A DNA stretch of 42,696 nt, from the NCBI GenBank assembly GCA_029213025.1, contig JARGOZ010000045.1:1-42696 (forward strand), in the 5' to 3' direction. Position numbers and translations under genes: made by a program. The stretch's first letter is position 1. Each line of letters opens with the position of its first letter. The notes beneath the pieces are model-generated. The model saw nothing but the letters and a program-made list of their open reading frames with translations, did not search any database and was not told the origin of the DNA. Positions 23,738 through 32,964 of this stretch are shown piece by piece. The DNA is from Verrucomicrobiales bacterium. Its GTDB lineage: Bacteria; Verrucomicrobiota; Verrucomicrobiia; Verrucomicrobiales; DEV007.

Positions 23738-26374
23738 TCACACTCCGCCGGGGTTGGCTGAGATAAATTGAAGAAACTCGCCAATCCGTTCGCGGACACT
23801 TTCGAAAGAGATGAGTTGCGGCGCCAGATTCTGAGAGCGCTCAACGGTTTCTGACAGGGCGACTTGATCGGATAGAAGCCGAATCGCGTTTTTCGAAGCG
23901 CTCGCCAAATCCCCTTCTTTGATACAGGTTTCGGGAAAGAGCAGTTCATCAATGGTATTTGATGCGTCCCCACCGAAGAAAACGGCGCGGGCGAGAAGTG
24001 CGTCGCCGGTGACATCACCACCAGGCTGATTTTTTCCAAAACCGGTAATCAGGGAGTGTTCACCCATCAGAGTCAGGTAGTCGATATAGTCCATCGGCCC
24101 GGTGGTTTGGGTGAGTCGTTCTTTCGGAATCGGGAGGGCGGGAAAGGTATTTGCCGGATCGCTCCGGTGGAGGGTCACGGGCTTCTGCGTTCCGGGAATG
24201 AACTGGCGCAGTAGTTTGATGCGGTCGAGATGAACCGGCGAATCGGGATCGTAGCCATCGGTCGCGACAAAGATGCCGCGTTTTCTTTGCAAAGTCCTGG
24301 CGGATAAATTCCACTCCGGGACCTCCAGCGGGCAGGGGAGCGGGATTCGCAAATGGGGCCGCCCGCTTTGGTGTTCATCATACAGCTCGGCGGTGCGATT
24401 ATCGACTGAGACGACGCCGTGAATGCCTTTGGGCAGACTGGAGAGCGAAGGGGGATCGAGCTGACCTTCCGGCCAGCAGACGAGAATGATCCGGTCCGGC
24501 AGTGCAGTGGACACGTAGTCGATCCACTCCCTGTCTTTCTCCGTGTCGCCATCGAGCAGCAGCAGCACGGGATCGTTTCCCGGCGGGATCGTATCGGCTT
24601 CGCGGTGCATGCTGCCACCGGTGCACGCGGCGAGACCATACAGACCGATGGGAACGATCCGGTCCTCTTTGTCGGGGACTCCGGCGCCCTGGTGAAAATA
24701 ATGGACGAGCGAGCGCATGCCGGGTTTGATGACGCGGAGCGGCGGGCAGTCGGTGGTTCCGGTTCCGTTTCTCGCGGAAAGGATTTTGTCTTTAATGCGC
24801 TGCAGAACGGCGGACTTTTCACCGATGATACGGGACAGAGTCCGGCTTTCCCCGACCAGCGTCTTTTGGGTGCTTTCGGAGCGGGTTAAAGCATCGCGAC
24901 TCTTGCTGAGATTCGTTTCCATCTCTGCGATTTTTGCGGCGGAAATGCGGATGAACTCTTCGCTTTTGCGCATTTTAGCATCGATTTGTGAGGCTTTGTT
25001 GCGGGTCGTTTCGAGGGAATTTGTCAACTGGTTGAGAGTTTCCGTTTGTTTGGCAATCTCCTCGTGCAGTTTCTCCCGTTCGCTCTCGAGTTCTGTGATG
25101 TGACGGGTGATTTCCTCGCGGGACGATTCGCGGTTTTTCAGCTCTGTTTCCAGTCCGGCGAGCTGATTTTCGAAAGACTTCGCCTTTTCGATTAATGCAT
25201 CCGCATCCCGGGACGCGTGGTGTTTTTCTTCGAGTATGGTGGTGGCTGAGGCGATATTTTTTTCGATTTCCCCGAGACCGATTTGGCGGTGTTTCAGCTC
25301 GGTTTCGATCAGGTTCAGTTTGGCTTCGATCTTTCTGGTTTTCTCCAGGGCGGCATCCGCGTTTTGCGAGGCTCTGAGCTTTTCCTCAAGTTCTTCGGTA
25401 GCTGAGGCGATGTTGATTTGAATGTCCCGGTAGGCAGCCTCGCGCTTGTCGAGTTCCAGCTTGAGTTCCTCGAGCTCGGCTTCCGCAGCGTCCGCTTCGT
25501 TTACCGCCTGTTGTTTTTCCTCCAACTCTGCGGTGGTGGATTCCAGGGTATTCTGCAGTTCGGAAAATCTGGTTTCGTCGGCTGCGAGATTCGATTCGAG
25601 CCGGGCGAGTTTTTCTTCGGCGGCCTTCGACTTTGCTTCGACATCGCCGATTTGGAGGGAGGCTTGCTGTTTTTCCTTCAGTTCGGCCGAGGCGGTCTCG
25701 ATCTGTTTGCGAAGTGATGAGAGACGGGCCTCCTGCTCCTCTTTTTGTTTTTCGGCCGAGGCGGTGGATTCGCGCAACTTTTGGTATTCCGCATCAAGTT
25801 TCGATCTCTGATTTTGCAGCTCGTCGAGTTCCTTTTTGCGGGCTTCCATACCGAACTGGAGGTGTCCGGTTTTCTGATGGGCGGTTTCGAGTTGTTTACG
25901 GATTGCGAGCAGGTTGTTTTTCTCGTCTTCCTTCTGTTTTTTCAGTTTTGCGGATTTGCTCTCCAGCTCTTCAATCTTGCCGGAGAGAAATCCGGTTTTT
26001 TCCCGGATCGCCTTCTCCAGCATATAGAGTTTCGTGGCTTTCTCATCGATTTCGCGTTCGAGAATTTTGCTTTTTTCCCCGTTGGGCGAGGCTTCAAACA
26101 CAGCTTTGACAGCGCCGAATTTGAGTTTGTCGCCGGGGCAGAGAACGGCGCGATCGATTTTTTTTCCGTTCACAAAAGTCCCGTTTTGGGAGTCGAGATC
26201 TGCGATCTCACAAGGCCCGCCTTTTTCCCGATTGATTTCCGCGTGGTAAACGGAGACGCGCGAATCGTGAATAGCTATGTCATTATCTTTGTTTCGCCCG
26301 ATTGAAATCGTTCCGGTAGGCAATTCATGGATTTGTGGATAATCATTTTCGACGTAGAAGATTAACTGGGGCAT
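23738..26374 (-). CDS. FHA-domain/coiled-coil protein with C-terminal GT-B-like domain
   Basis: The open frame goes to 26437, but the natural FHA N-terminus starts at the ATG at 26374 (878 residues). Residues about 1-95 are an FHA domain that binds phosphothreonine: SIGRNKDNDIAIHD, SRVSVYHAEI and DLDSQNGTFVNG. Residues about 105-545 are a long coiled coil with roughly four tandem 45-52-residue repeats built on ELEEK.. units. Residues about 560-878 resemble the donor half of a GT-B glycosyltransferase (VPIGLYGLAACTGGSM, GVVSVDNRTAELYD, DELLFPETCIKEGDLASAS); the key ligand residues cannot be judged. No transmembrane segment is visible. The gene is divergent from the pyruvate:ferredoxin oxidoreductase. 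Its role may be cytoskeletal or signalling; this is inference. Confidence 0.75.
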   Translation of the reverse strand: MPQLIFYVENDYPQIHELPTGTISIGRNKDNDIAIHDSRVSVYHAEINREKGGPCEIADLDSQNGTFVNGKKIDRAVLCPGDKLKFGAVKAVFEASPNGEKSKILEREIDEKATKLYMLEKAIREKTGFLSGKIEELESKSAKLKKQKEDEKNNLLAIRKQLETAHQKTGHLQFGMEARKKELDELQNQRSKLDAEYQKLRESTASAEKQKEEQEARLSSLRKQIETASAELKEKQQASLQIGDVEAKSKAAEEKLARLESNLAADETRFSELQNTLESTTAELEEKQQAVNEADAAEAELEELKLELDKREAAYRDIQINIASATEELEEKLRASQNADAALEKTRKIEAKLNLIETELKHRQIGLGEIEKNIASATTILEEKHHASRDADALIEKAKSFENQLAGLETELKNRESSREEITRHITELESEREKLHEEIAKQTETLNQLTNSLETTRNKASQIDAKMRKSEEFIRISAAKIAEMETNLSKSRDALTRSESTQKTLVGESRTLSRIIGEKSAVLQRIKDKILSARNGTGTTDCPPLRVIKPGMRSLVHYFHQGAGVPDKEDRIVPIGLYGLAACTGGSMHREADTIPPGNDPVLLLLDGDTEKDREWIDYVSTALPDRIILVCWPEGQLDPPSLSSLPKGIHGVVSVDNRTAELYDEHQSGRPHLRIPLPCPLEVPEWNLSARTLQRKRGIFVATDGYDPDSPVHLDRIKLLRQFIPGTQKPVTLHRSDPANTFPALPIPKERLTQTTGPMDYIDYLTLMGEHSLITGFGKNQPGGDVTGDALLARAVFFGGDASNTIDELLFPETCIKEGDLASASKNAIRLLSDQVALSETVERSQNLAPQLISFESVRERIGEFLQFISANPGGV

Positions 26375-26654
26375 GGAAGGGCAAGTTCGAAGAGAACGAA
26401 GGGACTGGAACATAGGTCCGAAACGGGGGAATGACAAACTTTCGGGCGCTGGAATGCGGAAAAATCCGGGTCTCCGGATTCCGGTTCCGGATACGCTGTG
26501 AAGCCAGTGACGGACTCAAATTGAGGGGGGAACGATACGCGGAAAGGCGTGAATTTGTCTTTTCATTCGGCCCGGATTTTGAGATGATATTGGCAGATCG
26601 TGATTTGTTTGGGAGCAAATCATAACACCACAAACTGCAAACATCATCTCTTCC

Positions 26655-29600
26655 ATGCCAAAGAAAAAATCATCTTCGAGCCAGCAACCCAAATACCCCG
26701 GAATTCGCATTACTTGCAACGGTAACACTCTCGTAGCCAAATATGTCGAGACACGGATCACCGAAGGGGGTGTTTTCTATCCGATCACGCCGTCGACGGA
26801 GGGAGGGGAGCTTTATCAACAGTCCTTCGCGATGGGTGAGTTGGATGTGTGGGGCAACCAGAAGATCGCGATCGAGACGGAGGGAGAGCACGCAGCCCAG
26901 GGCGGAGCCACGGCTCTCGCGGTTACAGGACGGCGGGTGGTGAACTTTACCTCCGGCCAGGGGCTTGCCTATGCGATGGAGCAGTATTATCACGCCCCGG
27001 GCAAATCATCGACGATGGTGCTGGAAGTGGGCGCGCGGGCTCTGACCAAACACGCTTTGAATGTCCACTGCGGGCATGATGACATTTACTCTGCGCTGGA
27101 TACCGGCTGGACGATCCTTTTTGCCAAGGATGCCCAGCAGGCGGCGGATCAGGCGGTGATTCTCCGCAAAGTGAACGAGCTGGCGCTCAATCCCGGAATG
27201 AACGTTCAGGACGGGATGTTGACCACCCATTCCGAGCGGGCCTGGCTGATGCCGGAATCTGATTTCCTCCGGGAGTTTCTCGGCGCGGCGAATGACACGA
27301 TCGACTGCCCGACCGAAGCGCAAAAGGAGCTTTTTGGACCCACCCGCCGGCGTGTTCCTGCGATGATGGATTTGAAAAATCCGCTTCTGCTCGGTCCGGT
27401 TCAGAATCAGGAGCACCACATGAATGGAGTGGTGGCCCGTCGCGATAACTTTAACGAGCCGATTCTCGGTTTCCTCGAAAATACCTTTAAAGAGTTCGGT
27501 GATCTGACCGGACGGCACTACGGATTGATCGATCAATACCAATGCGATGATGCGGATACCGTGTTTATTTCGCTGGGCTGTGCGGCGGAAAATATCGAAG
27601 AAGCCTGTGATTATCTGCGCGAACAACGCAATGCCAAAGTCGGTTCAATTCACATCAACGTGATCCGGCCTTTCCCCGAGGCGGCTGTTGTCGAAGCGCT
27701 CCGTGGAAAGAAAAATGTCATCATCATCGAAAGGACTGATGAAGGCATGGCCGGGGACAACCCGCTGGGTCGGGACATCCGGGTGGCATTGACAAAAGCA
27801 GCTGAAGCGAACCGGGGGGATAATTCAACGGTGGGAGCGATCACGCCTGAAGAAATGCCGCGTCTGTTTAACGGCAGCTACGGGATCGGTTCGCGGGATT
27901 TCCGTCCGGAACACACGTTGGGGGCTTACGAATTCGCTACCGGAACCACGGCGCGGAAAGACGGCAAGACTGCTGCGGACGGGGTGAACTATTTTACGCT
28001 AGGCATCGATCACCCCTATTCCGTGATTTCCAAAGATACGCCAAGCCTGCTGCCCGAAGGCGCGATCGCAGCGAGGTTTCACTCTATCGGCGGCTGGGGG
28101 ATGATCACTACCGGGAAAAACCTCGGGGAAATTGTCGGTGAGTTCGGTCAGTTGTTGAAGGAGAAAAACGGCAAAGAAAGTCTGTTCGTCAATGCCAACC
28201 CGAAATACGGTTCGGAGAAAAAAGGCGCTCCGACCAACTACTTTCTTGTCGCTGCTCCGCGTCCAGTCCGGGTCAATTGCGAGCTGAATCATGTAGATAT
28301 CGTTCTCTGCTGCGATCCGAAAGCCTTTACTCATACCAATCCGCTGGCGGGTTTGAAAAAAGGCGGTGCTCTCATTTGGGAATCGAATGAAGATCCGGAA
28401 ATGGCGTGGAAACGGATTCCGAAAAAGTATCGGGATTTTGTGAAAGAGAACAATATTCGTGTCTATACTTTGCCCGGTTTCCAGATCGCCAAAGAGGCAA
28501 CCGACCGACCTGATCTCCAACTCCGTATGCAGGGTAACTCCTTCCTTGGGGCGTTCTTTGCGGTGTCGCCGTTTTTTCAAGTCTTTGGAATCGACGAGTC
28601 TCAGTTCGACGAAGTTGTGCGGGATCAATATGTGCGCAAATTCGGCCGGTTCGGCGATGCTGTAGTGGATTCGAACATGAAGGTGATGAAGGACGGCTAC
28701 AGTAAAGTTCGGGAAATCAAGTATGGCGAACTGGAGGACGAGGACCGTTCTGATATGCGGATTCATCCGGTAATGCCGCAGGGACAACACGATATACTTC
28801 CCACGGCGGGAGTGCCGGTCGGGGAAAACCTGACAGCCATCGACCGGCCGGCGGAACAGAAAGCCAAAGCGCCGGTGCAGAGTCTTAAGAAATTTGACAG
28901 TGAGTTCCGCTGTGGACAAGGCTACCACCAGCCTGCCGGCGCGTTGGCTTCGGTAGGTGTCATGGCTGCCGGTACGGGAGCTACGGCAAGTAAATATGTA
29001 GCCCGCCGGGAGACTCCGAAATATATACCGGAAAATTGCACCCAGTGTATGGAATGTATCACTGCCTGTCCCGATACCGCCCTGCCTAATACCGCGCAGG
29101 ACGTTGCGACGGTGTTGATCACAGCGGTTCGAAACTATGTGCAGGATAGCGAACAACAAAAGCTGCTGCTCAAACAAATGCCGGGCGTGGAGTCGCGTGC
29201 CCGCGACAAAATGAACGCGGAGATCGATTCAAAAGGCACGACACCTTTTAAAGAGATCATCAAACAGGAGATTGCCGGTCTCAACGGAGGTATTTCTGAA
29301 GATGCCAAGGCTCAGTTCAGTGGCATTCTCGATCTGGTTCCAGTCGCCTACAATAAAGTGCCCGCGATATTCAAATCGATAGAGAAAAAGAAACCCGGTG
29401 AAGGCGGCGTTTTCTCTATCTTCGTGAGTGATCTTTGTAAAGGTTGTGGCGAGTGCGTCGAACAATGCGGTGATCACGGTGCGCTGGTGATGGTTCCCGA
29501 TACCGAAGAACTAAACTACGAGTTGACCAGTGCCCAGATTTTCTCCCGTCTCCTGCCGGATACTCCACAGAAATATCTCGGCCTCTACCAGGATGATGCG

Positions 29601-31352
29601 CCTCAGGACTCCCGGCCCGCCGCTCTGCGCAATCACCTCATGGTTCGGCGTAACTACGAAGCTCTTGTTTCCGGGGACGGAGCCTGCGCCGGTTGCGGTG
29701 AAAAATCGATTCTACGGGCGATTGCTTCCGTCACCGAAGCCTACATGCGCCCGATGTATCATAAAAAGGCAGAGCGGCTTCTCTGCTTTGCTGAAACGCT
29801 GGAGGCGGACGGAGCCAAACAACTCGCTGAGCTGAAGAAGCGAAGCAAAGAGGAATATACACTTTTCAAACAGGGAGTGGCCCACATCCTCATGGGACTC
29901 GGCGGCGAGACGGATGCGGATACCAAAAGCCGGATCAAAGGAAATGGTGAGATTTCCGACGATGATATCATCTCTGCCATCGCGAGCGTGCTGCGAGTCG
30001 ATGCTTTCAACCACAAGTCTCTGCAAAGCACAGACGGCCGTCTAGGCAATGGAATGAGCACCATGTTTATGGGTGCTTCGACCGGGTGTAATACCGTCTA
30101 CGGTTCGACTCCGCCGAGTAATCCTCATCCGTATCCGTGGATGAACTCGCTGTTCCAGGATGGCCCGACGATATCGTGGCTGCTCGGGGAGAGTCTCATG
30201 TTGCAGCATGCCAATCGAAGTGTCGCACCTGAACGTCTCGCCAAGTTTCTCCTGGGCGAAAGCAGCAATGAAATTCCGGCTCATTTTGACGAGCAGGCCT
30301 ACTGGGATCTGACCCACCTCAACGAAGTGGGGATGACCGAACAGGAAATCAAAGAACTACCGAAAGTGTGGCTGGTCGGCGGTGACGGCGCTCTCGGGGA
30401 TATCGGTTTTCAGAATCTGTCGAAAGTGATTTTACAGAACCGGCCCAATGTAAAAGGTATCATGCTCGATACCCAGGTCTATTCAAACACCGGAGGGCAA
30501 AATTCTGACAGTTCCAATATGATGGGCGGCTATGATATGAACCAGTTCGGTCGCGCTTCCCAGGGGAAACTGAATGAGAAAAAGAACGTCGCGGAAATTC
30601 TCACTACCGGCCACGGCAGTCCCTATGTGGCGCAAGTCTCGATGGCCAATTCGGCGAAACTCTACCAAACCATTCTGGAAGGTCTCGAATACCGGGGGAC
30701 CGCGTTTTTCCAAAGCTACACTACCTGTCAGCCGGAACACGGTGTAGCGGATGATATGTCGGCCCATCAGGCGAAGCTCGCCCGCGACAGTCGCGGGATG
30801 CCGGAGTTTGTCTACGATCCGAAAGGCGGGGAAACAACTACCGAGTGTTTTCAGCTCAAAGGGAATCCCAACCTGGACCGTGACTGGTGGCAGGCGGTGT
30901 ATGCGTCGGATAAATCTAAATACAACTACACGGTTGCTCACTGGGCCACTACCGAAGCCCGCTTCCGCAAGCATCTCAAAGTCATTAGCGAAGCGGAGGC
31001 TGCCGAATCGATACATCTCGATGATATCCTGCCACTGATCACCCAGGATGATGTAGTGCATCGCCGGATCTTTGACGAAACGCACCGCAGCTACATTCCC
31101 GATTTTGGAGTCTATATCAAAGCCGAAATCGGAGGGAAGGAAAAGCTCGTACAGATTTCGCGACAAACCGTGTTGTTTTGTGTCGAGCGGCGAAAAGCCT
31201 GGCGCATGCTGCAAAGCCGGGCCGGCCAGGTGAATAAAGATTATCTGGCGCAGAAATCTCTGCTCAAGAAAATCGATTCCGGTGAACTCTCGCTGGAGGA
31301 CTACCGCGCAAATGCCGGAGAGCTTTACGCGGCCGAGTTGGAGGCTGTGTAA
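26655..31352 (+). CDS. nifJ: Pyruvate:ferredoxin (flavodoxin) oxidoreductase
   Basis: A 1565-residue cytoplasmic enzyme that would convert pyruvate and CoA to acetyl-CoA and CO2, reducing ferredoxin or flavodoxin. In order: the pyrimidine-binding domain with PITPSTEGGE near residue 43; a transketolase-C-like/gamma region with NPLGRDIR; two [4Fe-4S] sets, CTQCMECITACPD near 795 and CKGCGECVEQC near 928; CAGCGEKS near 1010; and the TPP/Mg site GGDGALGDIGFQN with YSNTGGQ near 1241-1280. Family members are usually near 1170-1200 residues, so about 370 extra residues are spread through it. The second cluster ends Cys-Gly, not Cys-Pro. The tail is 6 bases from the convergent sulfatase. Confidence 0.93.
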   Translation: MPKKKSSSSQQPKYPGIRITCNGNTLVAKYVETRITEGGVFYPITPSTEGGELYQQSFAMGELDVWGNQKIAIETEGEHAAQGGATALAVTGRRVVNFTSGQGLAYAMEQYYHAPGKSSTMVLEVGARALTKHALNVHCGHDDIYSALDTGWTILFAKDAQQAADQAVILRKVNELALNPGMNVQDGMLTTHSERAWLMPESDFLREFLGAANDTIDCPTEAQKELFGPTRRRVPAMMDLKNPLLLGPVQNQEHHMNGVVARRDNFNEPILGFLENTFKEFGDLTGRHYGLIDQYQCDDADTVFISLGCAAENIEEACDYLREQRNAKVGSIHINVIRPFPEAAVVEALRGKKNVIIIERTDEGMAGDNPLGRDIRVALTKAAEANRGDNSTVGAITPEEMPRLFNGSYGIGSRDFRPEHTLGAYEFATGTTARKDGKTAADGVNYFTLGIDHPYSVISKDTPSLLPEGAIAARFHSIGGWGMITTGKNLGEIVGEFGQLLKEKNGKESLFVNANPKYGSEKKGAPTNYFLVAAPRPVRVNCELNHVDIVLCCDPKAFTHTNPLAGLKKGGALIWESNEDPEMAWKRIPKKYRDFVKENNIRVYTLPGFQIAKEATDRPDLQLRMQGNSFLGAFFAVSPFFQVFGIDESQFDEVVRDQYVRKFGRFGDAVVDSNMKVMKDGYSKVREIKYGELEDEDRSDMRIHPVMPQGQHDILPTAGVPVGENLTAIDRPAEQKAKAPVQSLKKFDSEFRCGQGYHQPAGALASVGVMAAGTGATASKYVARRETPKYIPENCTQCMECITACPDTALPNTAQDVATVLITAVRNYVQDSEQQKLLLKQMPGVESRARDKMNAEIDSKGTTPFKEIIKQEIAGLNGGISEDAKAQFSGILDLVPVAYNKVPAIFKSIEKKKPGEGGVFSIFVSDLCKGCGECVEQCGDHGALVMVPDTEELNYELTSAQIFSRLLPDTPQKYLGLYQDDAPQDSRPAALRNHLMVRRNYEALVSGDGACAGCGEKSILRAIASVTEAYMRPMYHKKAERLLCFAETLEADGAKQLAELKKRSKEEYTLFKQGVAHILMGLGGETDADTKSRIKGNGEISDDDIISAIASVLRVDAFNHKSLQSTDGRLGNGMSTMFMGASTGCNTVYGSTPPSNPHPYPWMNSLFQDGPTISWLLGESLMLQHANRSVAPERLAKFLLGESSNEIPAHFDEQAYWDLTHLNEVGMTEQEIKELPKVWLVGGDGALGDIGFQNLSKVILQNRPNVKGIMLDTQVYSNTGGQNSDSSNMMGGYDMNQFGRASQGKLNEKKNVAEILTTGHGSPYVAQVSMANSAKLYQTILEGLEYRGTAFFQSYTTCQPEHGVADDMSAHQAKLARDSRGMPEFVYDPKGGETTTECFQLKGNPNLDRDWWQAVYASDKSKYNYTVAHWATTEARFRKHLKVISEAEAAESIHLDDILPLITQDDVVHRRIFDETHRSYIPDFGVYIKAEIGGKEKLVQISRQTVLFCVERRKAWRMLQSRAGQVNKDYLAQKSLLKKIDSGELSLEDYRANAGELYAAELEAV

Positions 31353-31358
31353 AAAGAG

Positions 31359-32873
31359 TTACTTCGCCAACCTCGGAGCGGAATAACCCTGCTCCCGGAT
31401 TTGTGTCAGCAGTGCTTTCATCTCGTTTACTTTTTCGGGATGATCCGCTGCTACATCATTTTTTTGTCCGGGGTCAGCGGTGAAGTGATACAACTCGACA
31501 TCCGCTTTGTTGTCGGCCGGGTAGTTGCGCTTTTCTTCCCAGTCTTTATTCCGGCCCGATACATATCCGGTTTTTCCACTGATGAGAATCCATTCCCCTT
31601 TGCGGATCGCGAAGCTGCTTTCTTTGGTATTGTGAACGTGGCTTTCGCGGACTTTTTCCACATCTCCTTTAATGAGCGGGAGCAAATTATGTGAATCCTC
31701 AGCCGCATCATCGGGAAGCTCGAAATCGAGAGATGACGCCAGAGTCGCCATTATGTCGATTTGCGAAACCAGTGCATCACTGACTGTGCCGGCGTTGGGG
31801 AGGCCCGGCCATTTGATGATGAAAGGCACGTGATGTCCGCCTTCGTAGGTGTCGCGTTTTAATCCCCGGAACGGCTCGGATGACCAGTGATCAAAATTTT
31901 GATCACGCTTGTAGGCATACTTTTCCGGACCGTTGTCGGCACTGAAGATTACAATCGTGTTTTCTGCGATCCCCGCCTCGTTCAGGGCTGCCAGCAGTTG
32001 GCCGCAGGCATCGTCGGTTTCAAAGACAAAATCACCGTAGGGGCCGGCTTCGGTTTTACCGTCGAATTTGTCGTTGGGAATGATTGGAGCATGCGGAGAG
32101 GGAAACGCGAAGTAGAGAAAAAACGGTTTGTCCGATTTGGCGTGCGACTTGATATACTCAACACCTTTCGCCGTAGTGGTAGGTATATTTTGGTAGGGAT
32201 CCCAGTCGGAAGTCATCGGGCCGGGGCGGCATTCCCAGTTGCCTTCTTTGATCGGTTTCCACTTGGCTGTATCCATGAGGACATCCGGCGCTTTCACTAC
32301 TTTATCGTTTTCGATCCAGCAGTAGGGAGGGAAATTGATTACCGTATCGCCGAAGTAGTAATCGAAGCCGTGATCAAGCGGGCCGTTGGGTATCGATTGG
32401 GTCCAGTCAAAGGCTTCCGGTCCCCACGTTCTTTTCCTGCCTTCGCCGACCGGTTTGGCTTCGGGCTTTTTGATGGCGTCCCAGTTCCAACCAAGATGCC
32501 ATTTGCCGATGGCGGCGGTGTTGTATCCGCGGGCTTTCATCATTTCCGGAAGGGTGAGTCTTTCCGGTTTAAAAGGGGAATCCCCAAAAGCGTTGACGAT
32601 ACCGTAAAAATCCCGCCAGTGATGACGTCCGGTTAGCAGGGCGTATCGGCTCGGGGTACAAATGCCCGAGGAAGAGTGACCATCGGTAAACCGCATCCCC
32701 TCTTTCGCCAGTTGGTCGAGGTTGGGAGTGGGGATTTTTGATTTCGGATTTTGAATACTGAGATCCCCGAACCCGAGGTCATCGGCGTAAAGAATCAGAA
32801 CATTGGGTTTTTCCGCAGCCGAAACCGAAACGGCAAAAAGGGCAGCCAAACAAAACAGGGCAGAGAATTTCAT
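31359..32873 (-). CDS. Secreted arylsulfatase (type I, formylglycine)
   Basis: A 504-residue exported protein (signal peptide [20 protein letters not shown]). [14 protein letters not shown] at 24-37 holds metal-binding Asp residues, and CTPSR at residues 72-76 is the CxPxR sulfatase signature whose Cys is converted to formylglycine. The metal/substrate segments [10 protein letters not shown] and [10 protein letters not shown] are also present. It would remove sulfate esters from sugars in the periplasm or outside the cell. Length is normal. No maturase lies next to it in this window. It is read alone, and repeat locus C sits directly in its upstream gap. Confidence 0.95.
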   Translation of the reverse strand: MKFSALFCLAALFAVSVSAAEKPNVLILYADDLGFGDLSIQNPKSKIPTPNLDQLAKEGMRFTDGHSSSGICTPSRYALLTGRHHWRDFYGIVNAFGDSPFKPERLTLPEMMKARGYNTAAIGKWHLGWNWDAIKKPEAKPVGEGRKRTWGPEAFDWTQSIPNGPLDHGFDYYFGDTVINFPPYCWIENDKVVKAPDVLMDTAKWKPIKEGNWECRPGPMTSDWDPYQNIPTTTAKGVEYIKSHAKSDKPFFLYFAFPSPHAPIIPNDKFDGKTEAGPYGDFVFETDDACGQLLAALNEAGIAENTIVIFSADNGPEKYAYKRDQNFDHWSSEPFRGLKRDTYEGGHHVPFIIKWPGLPNAGTVSDALVSQIDIMATLASSLDFELPDDAAEDSHNLLPLIKGDVEKVRESHVHNTKESSFAIRKGEWILISGKTGYVSGRNKDWEEKRNYPADNKADVELYHFTADPGQKNDVAADHPEKVNEMKALLTQIREQGYSAPRLAK

Positions 32874-32920
32874 AGCGGGAAGATGGCATGGTTCACGAGG
32901 TTAAGGAGGGAAGAATTGCG

Positions 32921-32962
32921 AGATTGTACCCTGTTAGGTCGCGGACTGTACCCTGTTGAATG
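32921..32962 (-). repeat. Phased 22-bp repeat array, locus C (two units)
   Basis: On the minus strand, AACAGGGTACA occurs at 32957-32947 and 32935-32925, 22 bases apart, preceded by ATTC and CGACCT as in locus A. The array lies between the ptsP stop (32965) and the sulfatase start (32873), and would be in the sulfatase leader or promoter. Confidence 0.9.
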
Positions 32963-32964
32963 GG

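Noticed and set aside
26463..26480. Hairpin AATCCGG-GTCT-CCGGATT between the FHA and PFOR genes
   Set aside because: Seven perfect pairs, but short and without a linked motif; I could not show a function, although an operator for the divergent pair is possible.
27999..29177. 392-aa reverse reading frame
   Set aside because: It lies fully within the pyruvate:ferredoxin oxidoreductase gene and reads like an antisense shadow, with no family resemblance.
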